Source of the DNA: Hyphomicrobiales bacterium
Lineage (GTDB): Bacteria; Pseudomonadota; Alphaproteobacteria; Rhizobiales; Rhizobiaceae
Length of the DNA stretch: 64,000 bases
NCBI GenBank assembly: GCA_900469965.1
Contig: UBZP01000015.1
Span: 114,341 to 178,340 of the forward strand
Reading direction: 5' to 3'
In this document: positions 55,368 through 64,000 of the stretch, piece by piece
Layout: every line of letters begins with the position of its first letter
Position numbering within the stretch: the stretch's first letter is position 1
Made by a program: the position numbers and the translations under genes
The notes under the pieces: model-generated
The model's database searches: none
What the model was told of the DNA's origin: nothing
Seen by the model: only the letters and a program-made list of their open reading frames with translations

Positions 55368-56582
55368 TCAGCCGGCCGGTTTCCACTTTTGGCCGATCGC
55401 GTCCATCACCTCGCCGAACCACTTGGTGCCGGTGTCGAAGTGCTTGCCGCCCTTGATGCGCGGGAACTCGATCGTGCGCAGCTTGCCGCCCTGCGCCTCG
55501 TCGTGGCCGGTGACGCCGGAGACCTTGTTCAGCGCGCTTTCCACGGCGAGGTCGACCATGCCCTGGATCAGCCGCAGGTCGTCGCCGTTCGCCGGCGCCG
55601 AGCGGGCGTAGTAGCCCGACTTCTGCACCATGGCGCGCTCGGCGCCGAGGAGGGCTGCGAACTGCTTGGAGAACCAGTTGCCGACGTTGATCGTGTCGAT
55701 CTTCACATGGCCGAAGGCGTCGCGCTTGATGGTCTCGCCGGCGGCTTCGCGCTCGGCGACGATCGCATCGAGGCAGGCGCCCTCGGAGACGAACAGCGTG
55801 ACGAAGCCGCGCTTCTCCATCACCGTCCGCAGCCGGGCGGCCTCGGCCTCGAGGTCGAAGGCGAGCTCGGGCAGGTAGAGGCCGTCGATGCTCTTCAGGT
55901 CGGCGTTCATCATGAAGCCTTCGACATATTCGTTGGCGGCGGTCTTCTGCATGTAGGCGCGGGCGGTCGCAGCCGTCAGCCAGCCGCAGTGGCGACCCAT
56001 CACCTCGTGCACGACGAGCGTCTTCGGGGCAGCACTCTGCTCGTTGGAGACGTTGTCGAAGAAGCCGGCGCCGACTTCGGCGGCCGTCCAGGCGCCGAGC
56101 GACTGGCGGATCGGCACGACGTCGTTGTCGACGGTCTTCGGCAGGCCGACGACGGTGAGGTTGTAGCCGTTGGCGCCGAGATAGGCGGCGAGGTCCGCGG
56201 CCGTCGTGTTGGTGTCGTCACCGCCGATCGTGTGCAGGATGGTCACGCCATCCTTGGCAAGCCGCTCGGCTGCGACGCGCAACGGGTTTTCGCCTTCCTT
56301 GACGAGACCGCGCTTGACGCAATCGGCGGCGTTGGTGAGCTTGACGCGGCTGTTGCCGATCGGCGAGCCGCCGTAGCGGTGAAGCAGGTGCGCCTTGGCG
56401 CGCATGTCCTTGGTGATGTCGATGCGGTCTGCCAGGAGCAGGCCCTGGTAGCCGGAACGATAGGCGACGAGTTCGATGTCGGGTGCCACGTCCGAATAGC
56501 GTTCGATGAGCCCGCCCACTGCGGAAGAGAGGCAGGGCGCAAGGCCCCCTGCGGTGAGCATCGCGACTTTCTGCTTGGTCAT
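55368..56582 (-). CDS. pfp: Pyrophosphate-dependent phosphofructokinase
   Basis: 404 residues, starting after the strong site GAGGAGGTAAT. It interconverts fructose-6-phosphate and fructose-1,6-bisphosphate using PPi. The PPi-type motif GGDDT near residue 119 (ATP enzymes have GGDG), PKTVDNDVVP near 147, MGRHCGWLTAATARA near 194 and SEGACLD near 265 are visible. It is reversible, so it can serve glycolysis or gluconeogenesis; in rhizobia it stands in for classical Pfk. Confidence 0.93.
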   Translation of the reverse strand: MTKQKVAMLTAGGLAPCLSSAVGGLIERYSDVAPDIELVAYRSGYQGLLLADRIDITKDMRAKAHLLHRYGGSPIGNSRVKLTNAADCVKRGLVKEGENPLRVAAERLAKDGVTILHTIGGDDTNTTAADLAAYLGANGYNLTVVGLPKTVDNDVVPIRQSLGAWTAAEVGAGFFDNVSNEQSAAPKTLVVHEVMGRHCGWLTAATARAYMQKTAANEYVEGFMMNADLKSIDGLYLPELAFDLEAEAARLRTVMEKRGFVTLFVSEGACLDAIVAEREAAGETIKRDAFGHVKIDTINVGNWFSKQFAALLGAERAMVQKSGYYARSAPANGDDLRLIQGMVDLAVESALNKVSGVTGHDEAQGGKLRTIEFPRIKGGKHFDTGTKWFGEVMDAIGQKWKPAG

Positions 56583-56729
56583 ATTACCTCCTCGCCGAGC
56601 GACCCGGTCATTCGGCGGATGTCTAGCCCAGATTCCACAGCAGGGGAATCACAGATCGGCTTTTATCCGCCACGGATGACGAAATGATGCGCCCGGCGCA
56701 GCGCAAGGTGGACGGGGGCAGGGCACGGA

Positions 56730-57629
56730 TCAGGCGCGGCTGCCTGCGGGGATGGCGCGGACGATCCGGGCCTTGCGGCCGAGCCAGACGACGAAGGCGA
56801 CGGCGAGGGCGAAGCCGAGCGTCTCGGGGCCGATGGCCTCGCCGAGAAGGAGCGCGGAAACCGCCAGCGTCACGAAGGTCTGGAACAGCTGGATCTGGGC
56901 GACCCTTGCGATGCCGCCGAGCGCCAGGCCGGCGTTCCAGAAGATGAAGCCGCCGAACATCGACATCAGCCCGAGATAGAGGAGGGCTGTGTATTCGGCG
57001 GCGCCGGGGCCATGGATGCCGCTGCCGGCGAACAGGATCGTGCCTGTGAAGGTCAGCGGCGCGCAGAGCGCCAGGGCCCAGCCGATCACCTCCCAGCCCG
57101 GCATAACACGGGCGAGCTTGCCGGAGAGCACGTAGGAGAAGGATGCCGACAGGGCGGCCAGCATCAGCCAGAAATCGCCGGGGCCGAGATGGAAGGCGCT
57201 TTCGCGCAGCGAAAAGGCGACGATGAGCAGGGAGCCGGCGATGCCGCAGAGCCAGAACAGCGGCCCCGGACGCTCGCCGTCGACGAGGGCGGCGAAGATC
57301 GACGTCAGCAGCGGCAGGAGGCCGAGCACGACGCCGCCATGGCTTGCCGGAATGGTCTGCATCGCGATCGAGGAGAAGATCGGAAAGCCGAAGACGGCGC
57401 CGAGGCCGACGCCGACGAGGGCGGGCAGGTGGGCGCGCGGGAAGGGCCGGCGCAGGATGGCGAGCGCCGCCCCCGCTGCCGTCGCCGCGATCGCTGCGCG
57501 CGCAAAGGTGATGTAGAGTGGGCTGAACCCCTCGAGAGCGATATGCGTCATCGGCAGCGTGGCGCCGAAAATGGTGACGCCCAGCAAGCCCAGCAGCATG
57601 CCGGCCGCCTGATTGGACAGAATGCGCAC
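56730..57629 (-). CDS. EamA-type DMT transporter
   Basis: 299 residues from GTG 57629 (VRILSNQAAG) with GAGGGGCG upstream. Ten membrane segments in two EamA halves: LLGVTIFGATLPMTHIALEGFSP near residues 15-37 and GLMSMFGGFIFWNAGLALGGIARVAQIQLFQTFVTL near 212-247. Unknown metabolite substrate. It lies between pfp and the divergent djlA-like gene. Confidence 0.85.
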   Translation of the reverse strand: MRILSNQAAGMLLGLLGVTIFGATLPMTHIALEGFSPLYITFARAAIAATAAGAALAILRRPFPRAHLPALVGVGLGAVFGFPIFSSIAMQTIPASHGGVVLGLLPLLTSIFAALVDGERPGPLFWLCGIAGSLLIVAFSLRESAFHLGPGDFWLMLAALSASFSYVLSGKLARVMPGWEVIGWALALCAPLTFTGTILFAGSGIHGPGAAEYTALLYLGLMSMFGGFIFWNAGLALGGIARVAQIQLFQTFVTLAVSALLLGEAIGPETLGFALAVAFVVWLGRKARIVRAIPAGSRA

Positions 57630-57849
57630 GCTTTCGCCCCTCGAAACTTTCCTGTTCTCCCGCTCCTGCTCGCACCCGCCGGTCTCCCCGTCAAATCGAA
57701 TGACGTGATCGTTCGATCACCAAATGGAATGCATCCACTTCTTGAGGGCCATCAAAATTGTGTTATGCTAGGACGAAATGACGGTGCGGTGACTTGCTTT
57801 CGCCGCAGATGTCTGGTCAAGATCACTTTCTGTTCTCACACACGGACCG

Positions 57850-58569
57850 ATGCTGATGCCTTCCATATGGGATCGACTGGTTAGCATGGTCGCGGAAGCG
57901 GCCTGCAACGCTCTCTCCGTCGTTGTCGAAGCCGTGCGAACGCTGCTGGAAGGCGACCCGGAAACCCGGCGCCAGGTCTCGTTCTCGATCGCGATGATCG
58001 CACTGTCGGCAAAGATGGCGAAGGCCGACGGCATCGTGACGACGGCCGAGGTCGATGCGTTCCGCGACGTGTTCCGGTTCCCGGCCGACCAGGCGGCGAA
58101 CGTCGCCCGCCTCTACAATCTCGCCCGCCAGGACGTCGCCGGCTACGAGGCCTATGCCGAGAAGATGGCGGCGCTGTGCGTTTCCTGCGAGCGCAACTGC
58201 CCGATCCTGGAAGACATCATCGACGGGCTGTTCCACATCGCCAAGGCCGACGGCCTGATCCACGAGAAGGAGATGGCGTTCCTGGCGCGGGTCGCCGAGA
58301 TCTTCGGCATGGCGGCCGAGCGGTTCGAGCAGATCACCGCACGGCACGTGCATGTCGACGGGCGCGACCCCTACAAGGTGCTCGGCGTTTCGCCGCAGGA
58401 CGATTTTCCGACGATCCGCAGGCGCTACCGCGTGCTCGCCTCGGAGAACCATCCCGATACGCTGCTCGCGCGCGGGGTGCCGGCAGAATTCCAGCGGATC
58501 GCCAACGACCGCATGGCCGTCCTCAACGCCGCCTATGCCGAAATCGAGAAAGAGCGCCTTGCGGCATGA
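57850..58569 (+). CDS. DjlA-like co-chaperone (TerB-like plus J domain)
   Basis: 239 residues. The central part (about 40-160) is a TerB/tellurite-resistance-like helical domain with acidic sites (KADGIVTTAEVDAFRDVF; KADGLIHEKEMAFLARV). The C-terminal 65 residues are a J domain with the HPD motif in SENHPDTL near 203 that stimulates DnaK. Unlike E. coli DjlA it lacks a clear N-terminal membrane span. ampD overlaps its stop by 4 bp; this djlA-ampD pair is common in Rhizobiales. Confidence 0.88.
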   Translation: MLMPSIWDRLVSMVAEAACNALSVVVEAVRTLLEGDPETRRQVSFSIAMIALSAKMAKADGIVTTAEVDAFRDVFRFPADQAANVARLYNLARQDVAGYEAYAEKMAALCVSCERNCPILEDIIDGLFHIAKADGLIHEKEMAFLARVAEIFGMAAERFEQITARHVHVDGRDPYKVLGVSPQDDFPTIRRRYRVLASENHPDTLLARGVPAEFQRIANDRMAVLNAAYAEIEKERLAA

Positions 58570-59342
58570 CCGCGTTCACTGCTGACTATCCCGGTGCCAC
58601 GGTGATGCCGTCGCCGAACCACGGCGAGCGCGCCGGCGGGCGCCGGCCCGACATGATCCTGCTGCACTATACCGGCATGCCGAGCGCCGACGGGGCGCTG
58701 ACATGGCTCTGCTCGGAAGAAAGCCAGGTCTCCAGCCACTATTTCGTCTTCGAGGACGGGCGGGTGCTGCAGCTCGTGCCCGAGGCGCGCCGGGCCTGGC
58801 ATGCGGGCAAGAGCCAGTGGAAGGGCGAGGGCGACATCAACTCGTGCTCGATCGGCATCGAGATCGCCAATCCCGGCCATCCCGGCGGCCTGCCCGACTT
58901 CCCCGCGGCGCAGATCGCAGCGGTTGCCGAACTTTGTCGCAACTGTGGCGAAAGGTGGGGGATCGTGCCCGAGCGGGTGCTGGGTCACAGCGATGTCGCC
59001 CCCATCCGCAAGGTCGATCCGGGTGAAAATTTCCCCTGGAAGCGGCTGCATGAGGCCGGTGTCGGCCACTTTGTCGATCCAACCCCCATCACCGGTGGGC
59101 GCTTCTTCCAGCGCGGGGACCAGGGCCAACCGGTCGAGGCGCTGCAGGCGATGCTGTCGCTCTATGGTTATGCCACGGAAATCAATGGATTATTCGACGA
59201 CAGGACGGAAGGCGACGTCGCCGCCTTCCAGCGTCATTTCCGCCCTCTGAGGGTCGATGGAATTGCCGATTTCTCCACGATCGACACGCTTCACCGGCTG
59301 CTGAAAGGCCTGCCGGACCGGTCCGATCCGGCCGCGTCGTGA
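58566..59342 (+). CDS. ampD: N-acetylmuramoyl-L-alanine amidase (AmpD-like) with peptidoglycan-binding domain
   Basis: 258 residues from ATG 58566 inside the djlA-like stop (ATGA). The Amidase_2 domain has zinc ligands in LLHYTG near 34 and GHSDVAPIRKVDPG near 143, with HAGKS near 79. A C-terminal PG_binding_1 domain (PVEALQAMLSLYGYATEING, about 190-250) is extra to enterobacterial AmpD. There is no signal peptide, so it recycles anhydro-muropeptides in the cytoplasm, and their level usually sets beta-lactamase control. Confidence 0.9.
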   Translation: MTAFTADYPGATVMPSPNHGERAGGRRPDMILLHYTGMPSADGALTWLCSEESQVSSHYFVFEDGRVLQLVPEARRAWHAGKSQWKGEGDINSCSIGIEIANPGHPGGLPDFPAAQIAAVAELCRNCGERWGIVPERVLGHSDVAPIRKVDPGENFPWKRLHEAGVGHFVDPTPITGGRFFQRGDQGQPVEALQAMLSLYGYATEINGLFDDRTEGDVAAFQRHFRPLRVDGIADFSTIDTLHRLLKGLPDRSDPAAS

Positions 59343-59648
59343 TCACGAAATATTTCAGACGTTAACACAAGTTTAGAACTTCGCCACATCCTGACCGGAA
59401 AGGGGATGTCTTTTCCCCCTGCCTCCGAACCGGCGGGCGCGCGCTGCTCCCAACAGCCGTGCCGCACCGACGGATCGAGGTGCCGGGCATTCGACGGCGG
59501 TGGGTAGGGCCTCTTCCGCGACTGTCTGGGTCCGTGCCGGACCGGCACGGGCCATTTCATGAAGTTTGATCCCTGCGCTGGGTTCGGGTCGATGGACCGG
59601 CTCCCAAGGCCTAGCCGCGCGCCTATACGACTGGAGACTTGAATACAC
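59343..59648. other. Leader region of the SLT gene
   Basis: 306 bp with no supported gene. It has a stem CCGTGCCG-GAC-CGGCACGG at 59532-59550 and AT-richer DNA near 59345-59380. No known RNA element was recognised. Confidence 0.4.
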
Positions 59649-60170
59649 ATGAGGAATTCGTTCGTGGCCGCAGGGGCGGCCTGCCTTTTCGCCCTCCTGG
59701 CACAGAGCCTTCCGGCAACCGCCGCCTCCCGTGACGTCGCCGAGAGCCGCCCCCTGAAGACCACCACCCGCAATTCCGCCTATCCGATGATGGGCGCGCC
59801 GGCCGGATATTCAACGCTGATCAAGACCTATGCCCGGCAGTACGGCGTCCCGGTCGATCTCGCACACGCGGTCATCCGCGTCGAGAGCAACTTCAACCCC
59901 AAGGCACGCGGCAGCTCCGGCGAAATCGGCCTGATGCAGATCAAGCCGGCGACGGCCCGCATGCTCGGCTATCGCGGCAGCGCCAACGGGCTCTACAACC
60001 CCGAGACCAACATCAAGTGGGGCATGAAGTACCTGGCCATGGCGCACGACCTCGGCGGCGGCACCACCTGCGGCACGATCCTGAAGTACAATGCCGGCCA
60101 CGCCGCCAAGCGGATGAACCCGGTTTCCAAGCGCTACTGCGGCAAGATCCAGACCCTGCTCGACCTCTGA
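59649..60170 (+). CDS. Lytic transglycosylase, SLT domain, secreted
   Basis: 173 residues from ATG 59649 with GGAG upstream. A signal peptide (about 1-25, ...PATAA-S) leads a single SLT domain: AHAVIRVESNFNPKARGSSGEIGLMQIKPATARMLGY, catalytic Glu near residue 79, then NPETNIKWGMKYLAMAHD and YNAGH. It is a minimal periplasmic enzyme of the MltC/Slt kind without a lipobox. Position after ampD fits peptidoglycan turnover. Confidence 0.9.
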   Translation: MRNSFVAAGAACLFALLAQSLPATAASRDVAESRPLKTTTRNSAYPMMGAPAGYSTLIKTYARQYGVPVDLAHAVIRVESNFNPKARGSSGEIGLMQIKPATARMLGYRGSANGLYNPETNIKWGMKYLAMAHDLGGGTTCGTILKYNAGHAAKRMNPVSKRYCGKIQTLLDL

Positions 60171-60384
60171 GGCGGTCGCGCCCGCGCCAGCGGGCCGGCT
60201 GCAAGCAGTCCCTGCGCGCACCCCATCGGCCCCGGCGGTTCCCGTCCGGGGCTTTGTCCTTTCCGGGGCTCGGTTCCGAAGCGGTGCGACGCCAGGTCCT
60301 GGCCGGGAGGAGCCTGGCCCGGCTTTCCGTTTGCGCGGTCATGCGCTAAGCCGGGTGCGGCTTTGGAAGGCGAGGGCGGTCAGG

Positions 60385-61572
60385 ATGCGGCAGTTCGATT
60401 TCATCGTGGTCGGCAAGGGGATGATGGGCGCGGCGGCCGCCCGGCATCTGGCGTCGGCGGGCGCGCGCGTCGCGCTGGTCGGGCCGGACGAGCCCGCCGA
60501 CAGGATGACGCACGACGGCGTCTTCGCCAGCCACTACGACGAGGGGCGAATCACCCGCACCATCGATCAGGACGCCGACTGGGCGCGGCTCGCCCATCGC
60601 TCGATCGCCCGTTACCGCGCCATCGAGGCCGAAAGCGGCATTTCCTTCTACACCGAGGCCGGCTGCCTGATCAGCGGGCCTTCGCCCCGGGGCGAAGGCG
60701 GCTATCTCGACGCGGTCGTTTCGGCGCGAGACCGGCTGCAGGTGGAGGCGCCGCTCCTCGACCGTGCACAGATCGCGGCGCGGTTTCCCTGGTTCGCCGT
60801 CCCCGCGACCTCGGCCGGCGTCTTCGAGGCGCAGGGGGCCGGCTACATCAACCCGCGCGCGCTCGTCGCCGCCGAAACGGCCTGCGCCGAGAAGGCGGGC
60901 GGCACGGTGATCCGCAGCGAAGTCGTCGCCGTCCGGTCGATCGACAAGGGCGCGGAGGCGACGCTTCGCAGCGGCGAGACGCTTGCCGCCGGACGCGTTC
61001 TGGTCGCTGCAGGGGGATTTTCGATCAGCGACGGGCTGCTGCCGCGGCCGGTCGACCTGACGGTCAAGGCGCGCACCGTGGTGTTCGCCGAGATCGCCGA
61101 ACAGGACATCGGGGCCTTCGCCGGCATGCCGAGCTGGATCGACGAGAGCTTTCTGCCGCACGAGCATTTCTACCTGCTGCCGCCGATCCGCTACCCGGAC
61201 GGCAGGTGCTACATCAAGATCGGCGGCGACCCGACGGATATCGTGCTTGCCGATGCGGCGGCCGTCCGGGCCTGGTTCCGGACGGAGGGAAGCCCCGAGG
61301 CCGTCGCGCACCTGCGTCGCGTGCTGGCGCGGGCCATGCCGGATCTTGTGCCCGTCTCCTTCTCCAGCGCCCCTTGCGTGACGACGTTCACGGCCCACGG
61401 CCATCCCTATGCCGGTTTCGTCGACGGCGACCGCATCGCCGTGCTTGCCGGCGGCTGCGGCGCGGCGGCCAAGAGCTGCGACGAGATCGGCCGCATCGGC
61501 GCCGGCCTTCTGCTGCGCGGGCGCCTGGACGAGCCGGACTACGACACCGACTTTTCCGTGCGCTTCCGCTAG
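60385..61572 (+). CDS. FAD-dependent amine/amino-acid oxidoreductase (DAO family)
   Basis: 395 residues from ATG 60385 (MRQFDFIVVGKG). The FAD Rossmann motif VVGKGMMGAAAARHLASAGARVALV replaces the usual GxGxxG with GKGMMG near residues 9-14. Sarcosine-oxidase-like features are THDGVFASHYDEGRITR near 50-66, NPRALVAAETACAEKAGG near 157, AGGFSISDGL and the C-terminal VLAGGCGAAAKSCDEIGRI near 353. It probably oxidises an N-methyl amino acid or similar amine. It sits immediately before rnpB. Confidence 0.82.
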   Translation: MRQFDFIVVGKGMMGAAAARHLASAGARVALVGPDEPADRMTHDGVFASHYDEGRITRTIDQDADWARLAHRSIARYRAIEAESGISFYTEAGCLISGPSPRGEGGYLDAVVSARDRLQVEAPLLDRAQIAARFPWFAVPATSAGVFEAQGAGYINPRALVAAETACAEKAGGTVIRSEVVAVRSIDKGAEATLRSGETLAAGRVLVAAGGFSISDGLLPRPVDLTVKARTVVFAEIAEQDIGAFAGMPSWIDESFLPHEHFYLLPPIRYPDGRCYIKIGGDPTDIVLADAAAVRAWFRTEGSPEAVAHLRRVLARAMPDLVPVSFSSAPCVTTFTAHGHPYAGFVDGDRIAVLAGGCGAAAKSCDEIGRIGAGLLLRGRLDEPDYDTDFSVRFR

Positions 61573-61645
61573 CCGGGGCGTCTCGACCCCTGAACATCCT
61601 GCTGAAATCGCTGGCCATGGCTTTGTGCTTTCGCTAAGGAACGCA

Positions 61646-62050
61646 ACGCCAGTTGGCCGGGCAGCCGCTCTCCGCAAGCGCCGAAAGGCCGCGGGGGGAG
61701 GAAAGTCCGGGCTCCACGGAAACACGGTGCCGGATAACGTCCGGCGGGGGCGACCCCAGGGAAAGTGCCACAGAGAGCAGACCGCCTTCGCTTGCGGAGG
61801 CAAGGGTGAAAGGGTGGGGTAAGAGCCCACCGCGGACATGGCAACATGGACGGCACGGCAAACCCCACCGGGAGCAAGACCGAATAGGGATGACGTGAAC
61901 GGCGCAAGCCGTTCAGCCCGTTTCCGGGCCGGTCATCCGGGTGGGTTGCAAGAGGCCGGGCGCAAGTCCGGTCCCAGATGAATGGCTGCCACGTTCCGGC
62001 CCTCGGGCCGGAGCCATACAGAACCCGGCTTACAGGCCAACTGGCGATTT
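61646..62050 (+). ncRNA. rnpB: RNase P RNA, bacterial type A
   Basis: The conserved core is clear: GAGGAAAGTCCGGGCTCCAC at 61699-61718, CAGGGAAAGTGCCACAGAGA near 61757, CGGCAAACCCCACCGGGAGC near 61856 followed by AAGACCGAATAGG, and the 3' block ACAGAACCCGGCTTACAGGCC. The outer helix pairs GCCAGTTGGCC (61649) with GGCCAACTGGC (62035-62045). Length is about 400 nt, as usual for alphaproteobacteria. It processes tRNA 5' ends together with RnpA. Confidence 0.95.
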
Positions 62051-62087
62051 TCCTTCCCCAACGAGCGCGGTGATTCGAACACTTGCG

Positions 62088-62115
62088 CCGCGGCGGCCGA
62101 CGACAGCCGCCGCGG
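62088..62115 (+). terminator. GC-rich inverted repeat after rnpB
   Basis: Perfect 10-bp arms CCGCGGCGGC and GCCGCCGCGG with an 8-nt loop, about 40 bp past the RNA end. No T run follows. Confidence 0.4.
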
Positions 62116-62333
62116 GCTTCGCCGCCGGCCGCCGTCGTGGCGCTGCGGGCGGCCCGGGCGGGCCAGCCGCGCTGGCCAAAGTGCTCGCGGATCAAGGCGC
62201 GACCGGGATTCCTCATGCCGTTCGGCGGGCCGTTTTACGATTGAATCCAGTGGCTTGGGTGGCCGATCGTAACCCTTTGTTAAACTTAACGGCTTATAAA
62301 CGATCGATGGTTTCACTCCGGGAATCCGGCCAA

Positions 62334-62370
62334 ATCCCATTGACGCCCATATGGTCCCATGATATCCCAT
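62334..62370. promoter_or_regulatory. MraZ boxes: four CCCAT repeats at 10-bp spacing
   Basis: TCCCAT, GCCCAT, TCCCAT and TCCCAT end at 62340, 62350, 62360 and 62370, exactly one helical turn apart. On the minus strand this is ATGGG repeated with 5-nt spacers, the pattern bound by the MraZ ring in other bacteria (TGGGN-N5 repeats). They lie about 180 bp before mraZ and just downstream of TATAAA at 62295-62300, well placed for self-repression. Confidence 0.85.
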
Positions 62371-62548
62371 AATCATACCGCACGAGGGCGAATGATCGCC
62401 CGTTCATCGCAAACTTCGAAAGGGTCCCGATCCGGGGCGGCACGGCGTATTGGCGTCGTGTCCGGGTCGATCTGTGCGCGTGTGTTCTGTGGGGATTTTC
62501 CGGCATTCAGTCAGTCTTCGCCGGTCAGGGAAACGGCTGTAGCGCGTC

Positions 62549-62989
62549 ATGAACCGGTTCCTGTCGAGTGCGACAAACAGGATCGATGCAAAGGGGAGGG
62601 TCTCGGTGCCCTCGATCTTTCGCGCCGTTCTTGCGCAGCGCGACATCCGGGAGCTCTATTGCTTCCAGGACTTCGTGTTCCCGGCGATCAGTATCGGCGG
62701 GCCGGATCTGCTCGACCGGTTCGAGCGGCAGATCGCCAGCGAGGATCCGTTCTCGCCGGCAGCGAATCAGATGTCGCTCCTCATTCATGGGGGCGGCGTC
62801 TTCACGAAGCTCGATTCCGAGGGGCGGCTGATGGTCACGGACTTCATCCGCGATTTCACCGGGATCACCACGGAGGTGACCTTCGTCGGTCGGGCGGATC
62901 ATTTTCAGCTTTGGGCGCCGCAGACGTTCGAGGCAGTGCAGGCGGCGGCCAGGACGGAGCGCAGAACGCGAGGTCTGGGCTCGCAATAG
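62549..62989 (+). CDS. mraZ: Transcriptional regulator MraZ
   Basis: 146 residues from ATG 62549. Two AbrB-like swapped-hairpin domains: [19 protein letters not shown] near residues 10-28 and [21 protein letters not shown] near 86-106, each with the paired acidic-Gly-Arg pattern (DxKGR, DxEGR) that contacts DNA. MraZ is the first gene of the division and cell-wall cluster and represses it, binding the boxes at 62334-62370. The stop is 14 bp before rsmH. Confidence 0.93.
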   Translation: MNRFLSSATNRIDAKGRVSVPSIFRAVLAQRDIRELYCFQDFVFPAISIGGPDLLDRFERQIASEDPFSPAANQMSLLIHGGGVFTKLDSEGRLMVTDFIRDFTGITTEVTFVGRADHFQLWAPQTFEAVQAAARTERRTRGLGSQ

Positions 62990-63003
62990 AGTGGAGAAAC
63001 GGG

Positions 63004-64000
63004 ATGGCGGCGGATGCAGGCGGAGGACATTCTGAAGCCGAAGGCGGACCGGTCCGCCACATCCCGGTTCTTCTTGCCGAGGTGCTGGAGGCGCTGAAGC
63101 CGGCGCCGGGCCAGCTCATCCTCGATGGAACCTTCGGCGCCGGCGGCTACACCTCGGCCATCCTCGACAGGGGAGCTTCGGTGATCGCGCTGGATCGCGA
63201 TCCGAACGCGATCGCGGCCGGGCAGGCGCTGGTCGAGCAATCCGGCGGACGCCTCACCCTCATCCATTCGCAGTTTTCCGAGCTCGCCCGTCATGTGCCC
63301 GAAGGCGGGCTCGACGGCGTCGTGCTCGACATCGGGGTTTCCTCGATGCAGCTCGACGAGGCCGAGCGCGGTTTCTCCTTCCAGAAGGCCGGGCCGCTCG
63401 ACATGCGCATGTCGGCAGCCGGTGTCTCGGCGGCGGATGTCGTCAATCGCGCCAAGGTTTCCGACCTGATCCGCATCTTCGGCTTTCTCGGCGAGGAGAA
63501 GCAGGCGGGCCGCATCGCACGCGCGATCGAGAAGCGCCGCGCCGAGGCGCCGTTCGAGACGACCCGCGACCTCGCGGGGCTGATCGAGATCGTCACGCCG
63601 CGCAAGGCCAAGGACAAGATCCATCCGGCGACGCGCGTCTTTCAGGCGCTGCGCATCTTCGTCAACGACGAGCTCGGCGAGCTGGCGCGCGCGCTTTTTG
63701 CCGCCGAGCGGGCGCTCAAGCCCGGCGGGCGCCTCGTCGTCGTCAGCTTCCATTCGCTCGAGGACCGGATCGTCAAGAAGTTCTTCCTCGACCGCTCCGG
63801 CAAGTCGTCCGGATCCCGGCATCTGCCGGAACTAATTAAGCGCGACGTAATCTTCGCACCAGTCGGGAAGTCCATGATTGCCGCCAGTGAGGAGGAATGC
63901 GCCGCCAATCCCCGCGCGCGATCGGCCAAGTTGCGGGCCGGCGAGCGGACTGCGGCTCCTTCCGGGACCGATGACCTGTCGATTTTCGAACTGCCCGAAC
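63004..64000 (+). CDS. rsmH: 16S rRNA m4C1402 methyltransferase (partial, runs off the window)
   Basis: At least 332 residues from ATG 63004 with TGGAGAAAC upstream; the 3' end is outside the window. SAM motif [15 protein letters not shown] near residue 40, [14 protein letters not shown] near 61, [21 protein letters not shown] near 109, GPLDMRMS and [14 protein letters not shown] near 210-223, and [17 protein letters not shown] near 245 are all RsmH/MraW blocks. It methylates N4 of C1402 in 16S rRNA. Next genes are expected to be ftsL and ftsI-type. Confidence 0.95.
   Translation, partial: MAADAGGGHSEAEGGPVRHIPVLLAEVLEALKPAPGQLILDGTFGAGGYTSAILDRGASVIALDRDPNAIAAGQALVEQSGGRLTLIHSQFSELARHVPEGGLDGVVLDIGVSSMQLDEAERGFSFQKAGPLDMRMSAAGVSAADVVNRAKVSDLIRIFGFLGEEKQAGRIARAIEKRRAEAPFETTRDLAGLIEIVTPRKAKDKIHPATRVFQALRIFVNDELGELARALFAAERALKPGGRLVVVSFHSLEDRIVKKFFLDRSGKSSGSRHLPELIKRDVIFAPVGKSMIAASEEECAANPRARSAKLRAGERTAAPSGTDDLSIFELPE

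Larger units (their letters stand above)
62051..62548. other. Leader/promoter region of the mra cluster
   Basis: About 500 bp without a supported gene. It starts with GC-rich inverted repeats (CCGCGGCGGC / GCCGCCGCGG, 62088-62115) that may end rnpB transcription. An AT-rich stretch with TTAAACTTAAC and TATAAA (62280-62300) follows, then four MraZ boxes. The last 180 bp form a long 5' leader. Confidence 0.6.

Noticed and set aside
62070-62090. tRNA T-arm-like GATTCGAAC stretch
   Set aside because: No 5-bp T stem, anticodon arm or acceptor stem can be formed around it.
62276-62292. CtrA box in the mraZ leader (TTAAACTTAAC)
   Set aside because: The spacing between the TTAA halves is 2 bp rather than 7, so it does not fit the consensus.

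Overview
The window is high-GC DNA from a chromosome of the Rhizobiaceae (Sinorhizobium/Ensifer, Shinella, Rhizobium relatives). Signs are short palindromic intergenic mosaic elements, a type II lumazine synthase behind an FMN riboswitch, btaAB for phosphate-free betaine lipids, PPi-dependent phosphofructokinase, Omp25-like porin-type proteins, TTAACCAT (CtrA-like) motifs, and rnpB followed by mraZ-rsmH at the right end. From memory, the order metF ... btaAB ... pfp ... ampD ... mraZ resembles the Sinorhizobium meliloti chromosome; this was not checked. No tRNA, rRNA, CRISPR, prophage or intact insertion sequence was seen.

Left third (1-26 kb), mostly catabolic and transport genes: a urocanase-family enzyme lacking the usual catalytic cysteine; an RTX protein of visibly lower GC; an LssY_C membrane protein; an SBP56/methanethiol oxidase with a membrane partner; a polyamine-type ABC operon ending in an SDR dehydrogenase and facing a LuxR-type regulator; riboswitch-controlled ribH2; and a second polyamine-type ABC operon under an RpiR regulator. 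Divergent from the latter is an ordered set: amidohydrolase, APC permease, glutamine synthetase homologue, aldehyde dehydrogenase, Fe-alcohol dehydrogenase. It reads as a complete gamma-glutamylation route for an amino alcohol such as ethanolamine: import, glutamylate, oxidise the alcohol twice, then hydrolyse to glutamate plus glycine. This is the best candidate for a little-described system here.

Middle (26-43 kb): two tandem ParA/VirC1-like ATPases without a ParB, followed by a soluble globin-coupled chemoreceptor; an MFS exporter under a SoxR-box-like promoter with a divergent MerR regulator; an L,D-transpeptidase; small stress and hypothetical proteins; a TPP enzyme/CoA-transferase pair; a DMT transporter/hydrolase pair; an RNase T2 homologue with a degenerate second active-site motif; and ettA.

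Right third (43-64 kb), mostly core genes: an ArsR-methyltransferase fusion regulator with metF behind a clear palindromic operator; a 25-codon membrane ORF with its own promoter, ribosome site and terminator; several cell-wall enzymes (MltB, GH25, two SLT proteins, AmpD); btaAB with Pho-box-like repeats shared with a divergent serine hydrolase; pfp; a DjlA-like protein; RNase P RNA; and the start of the division/cell-wall cluster, with four CCCAT repeats at exact 10-bp spacing upstream of mraZ (MraZ boxes).
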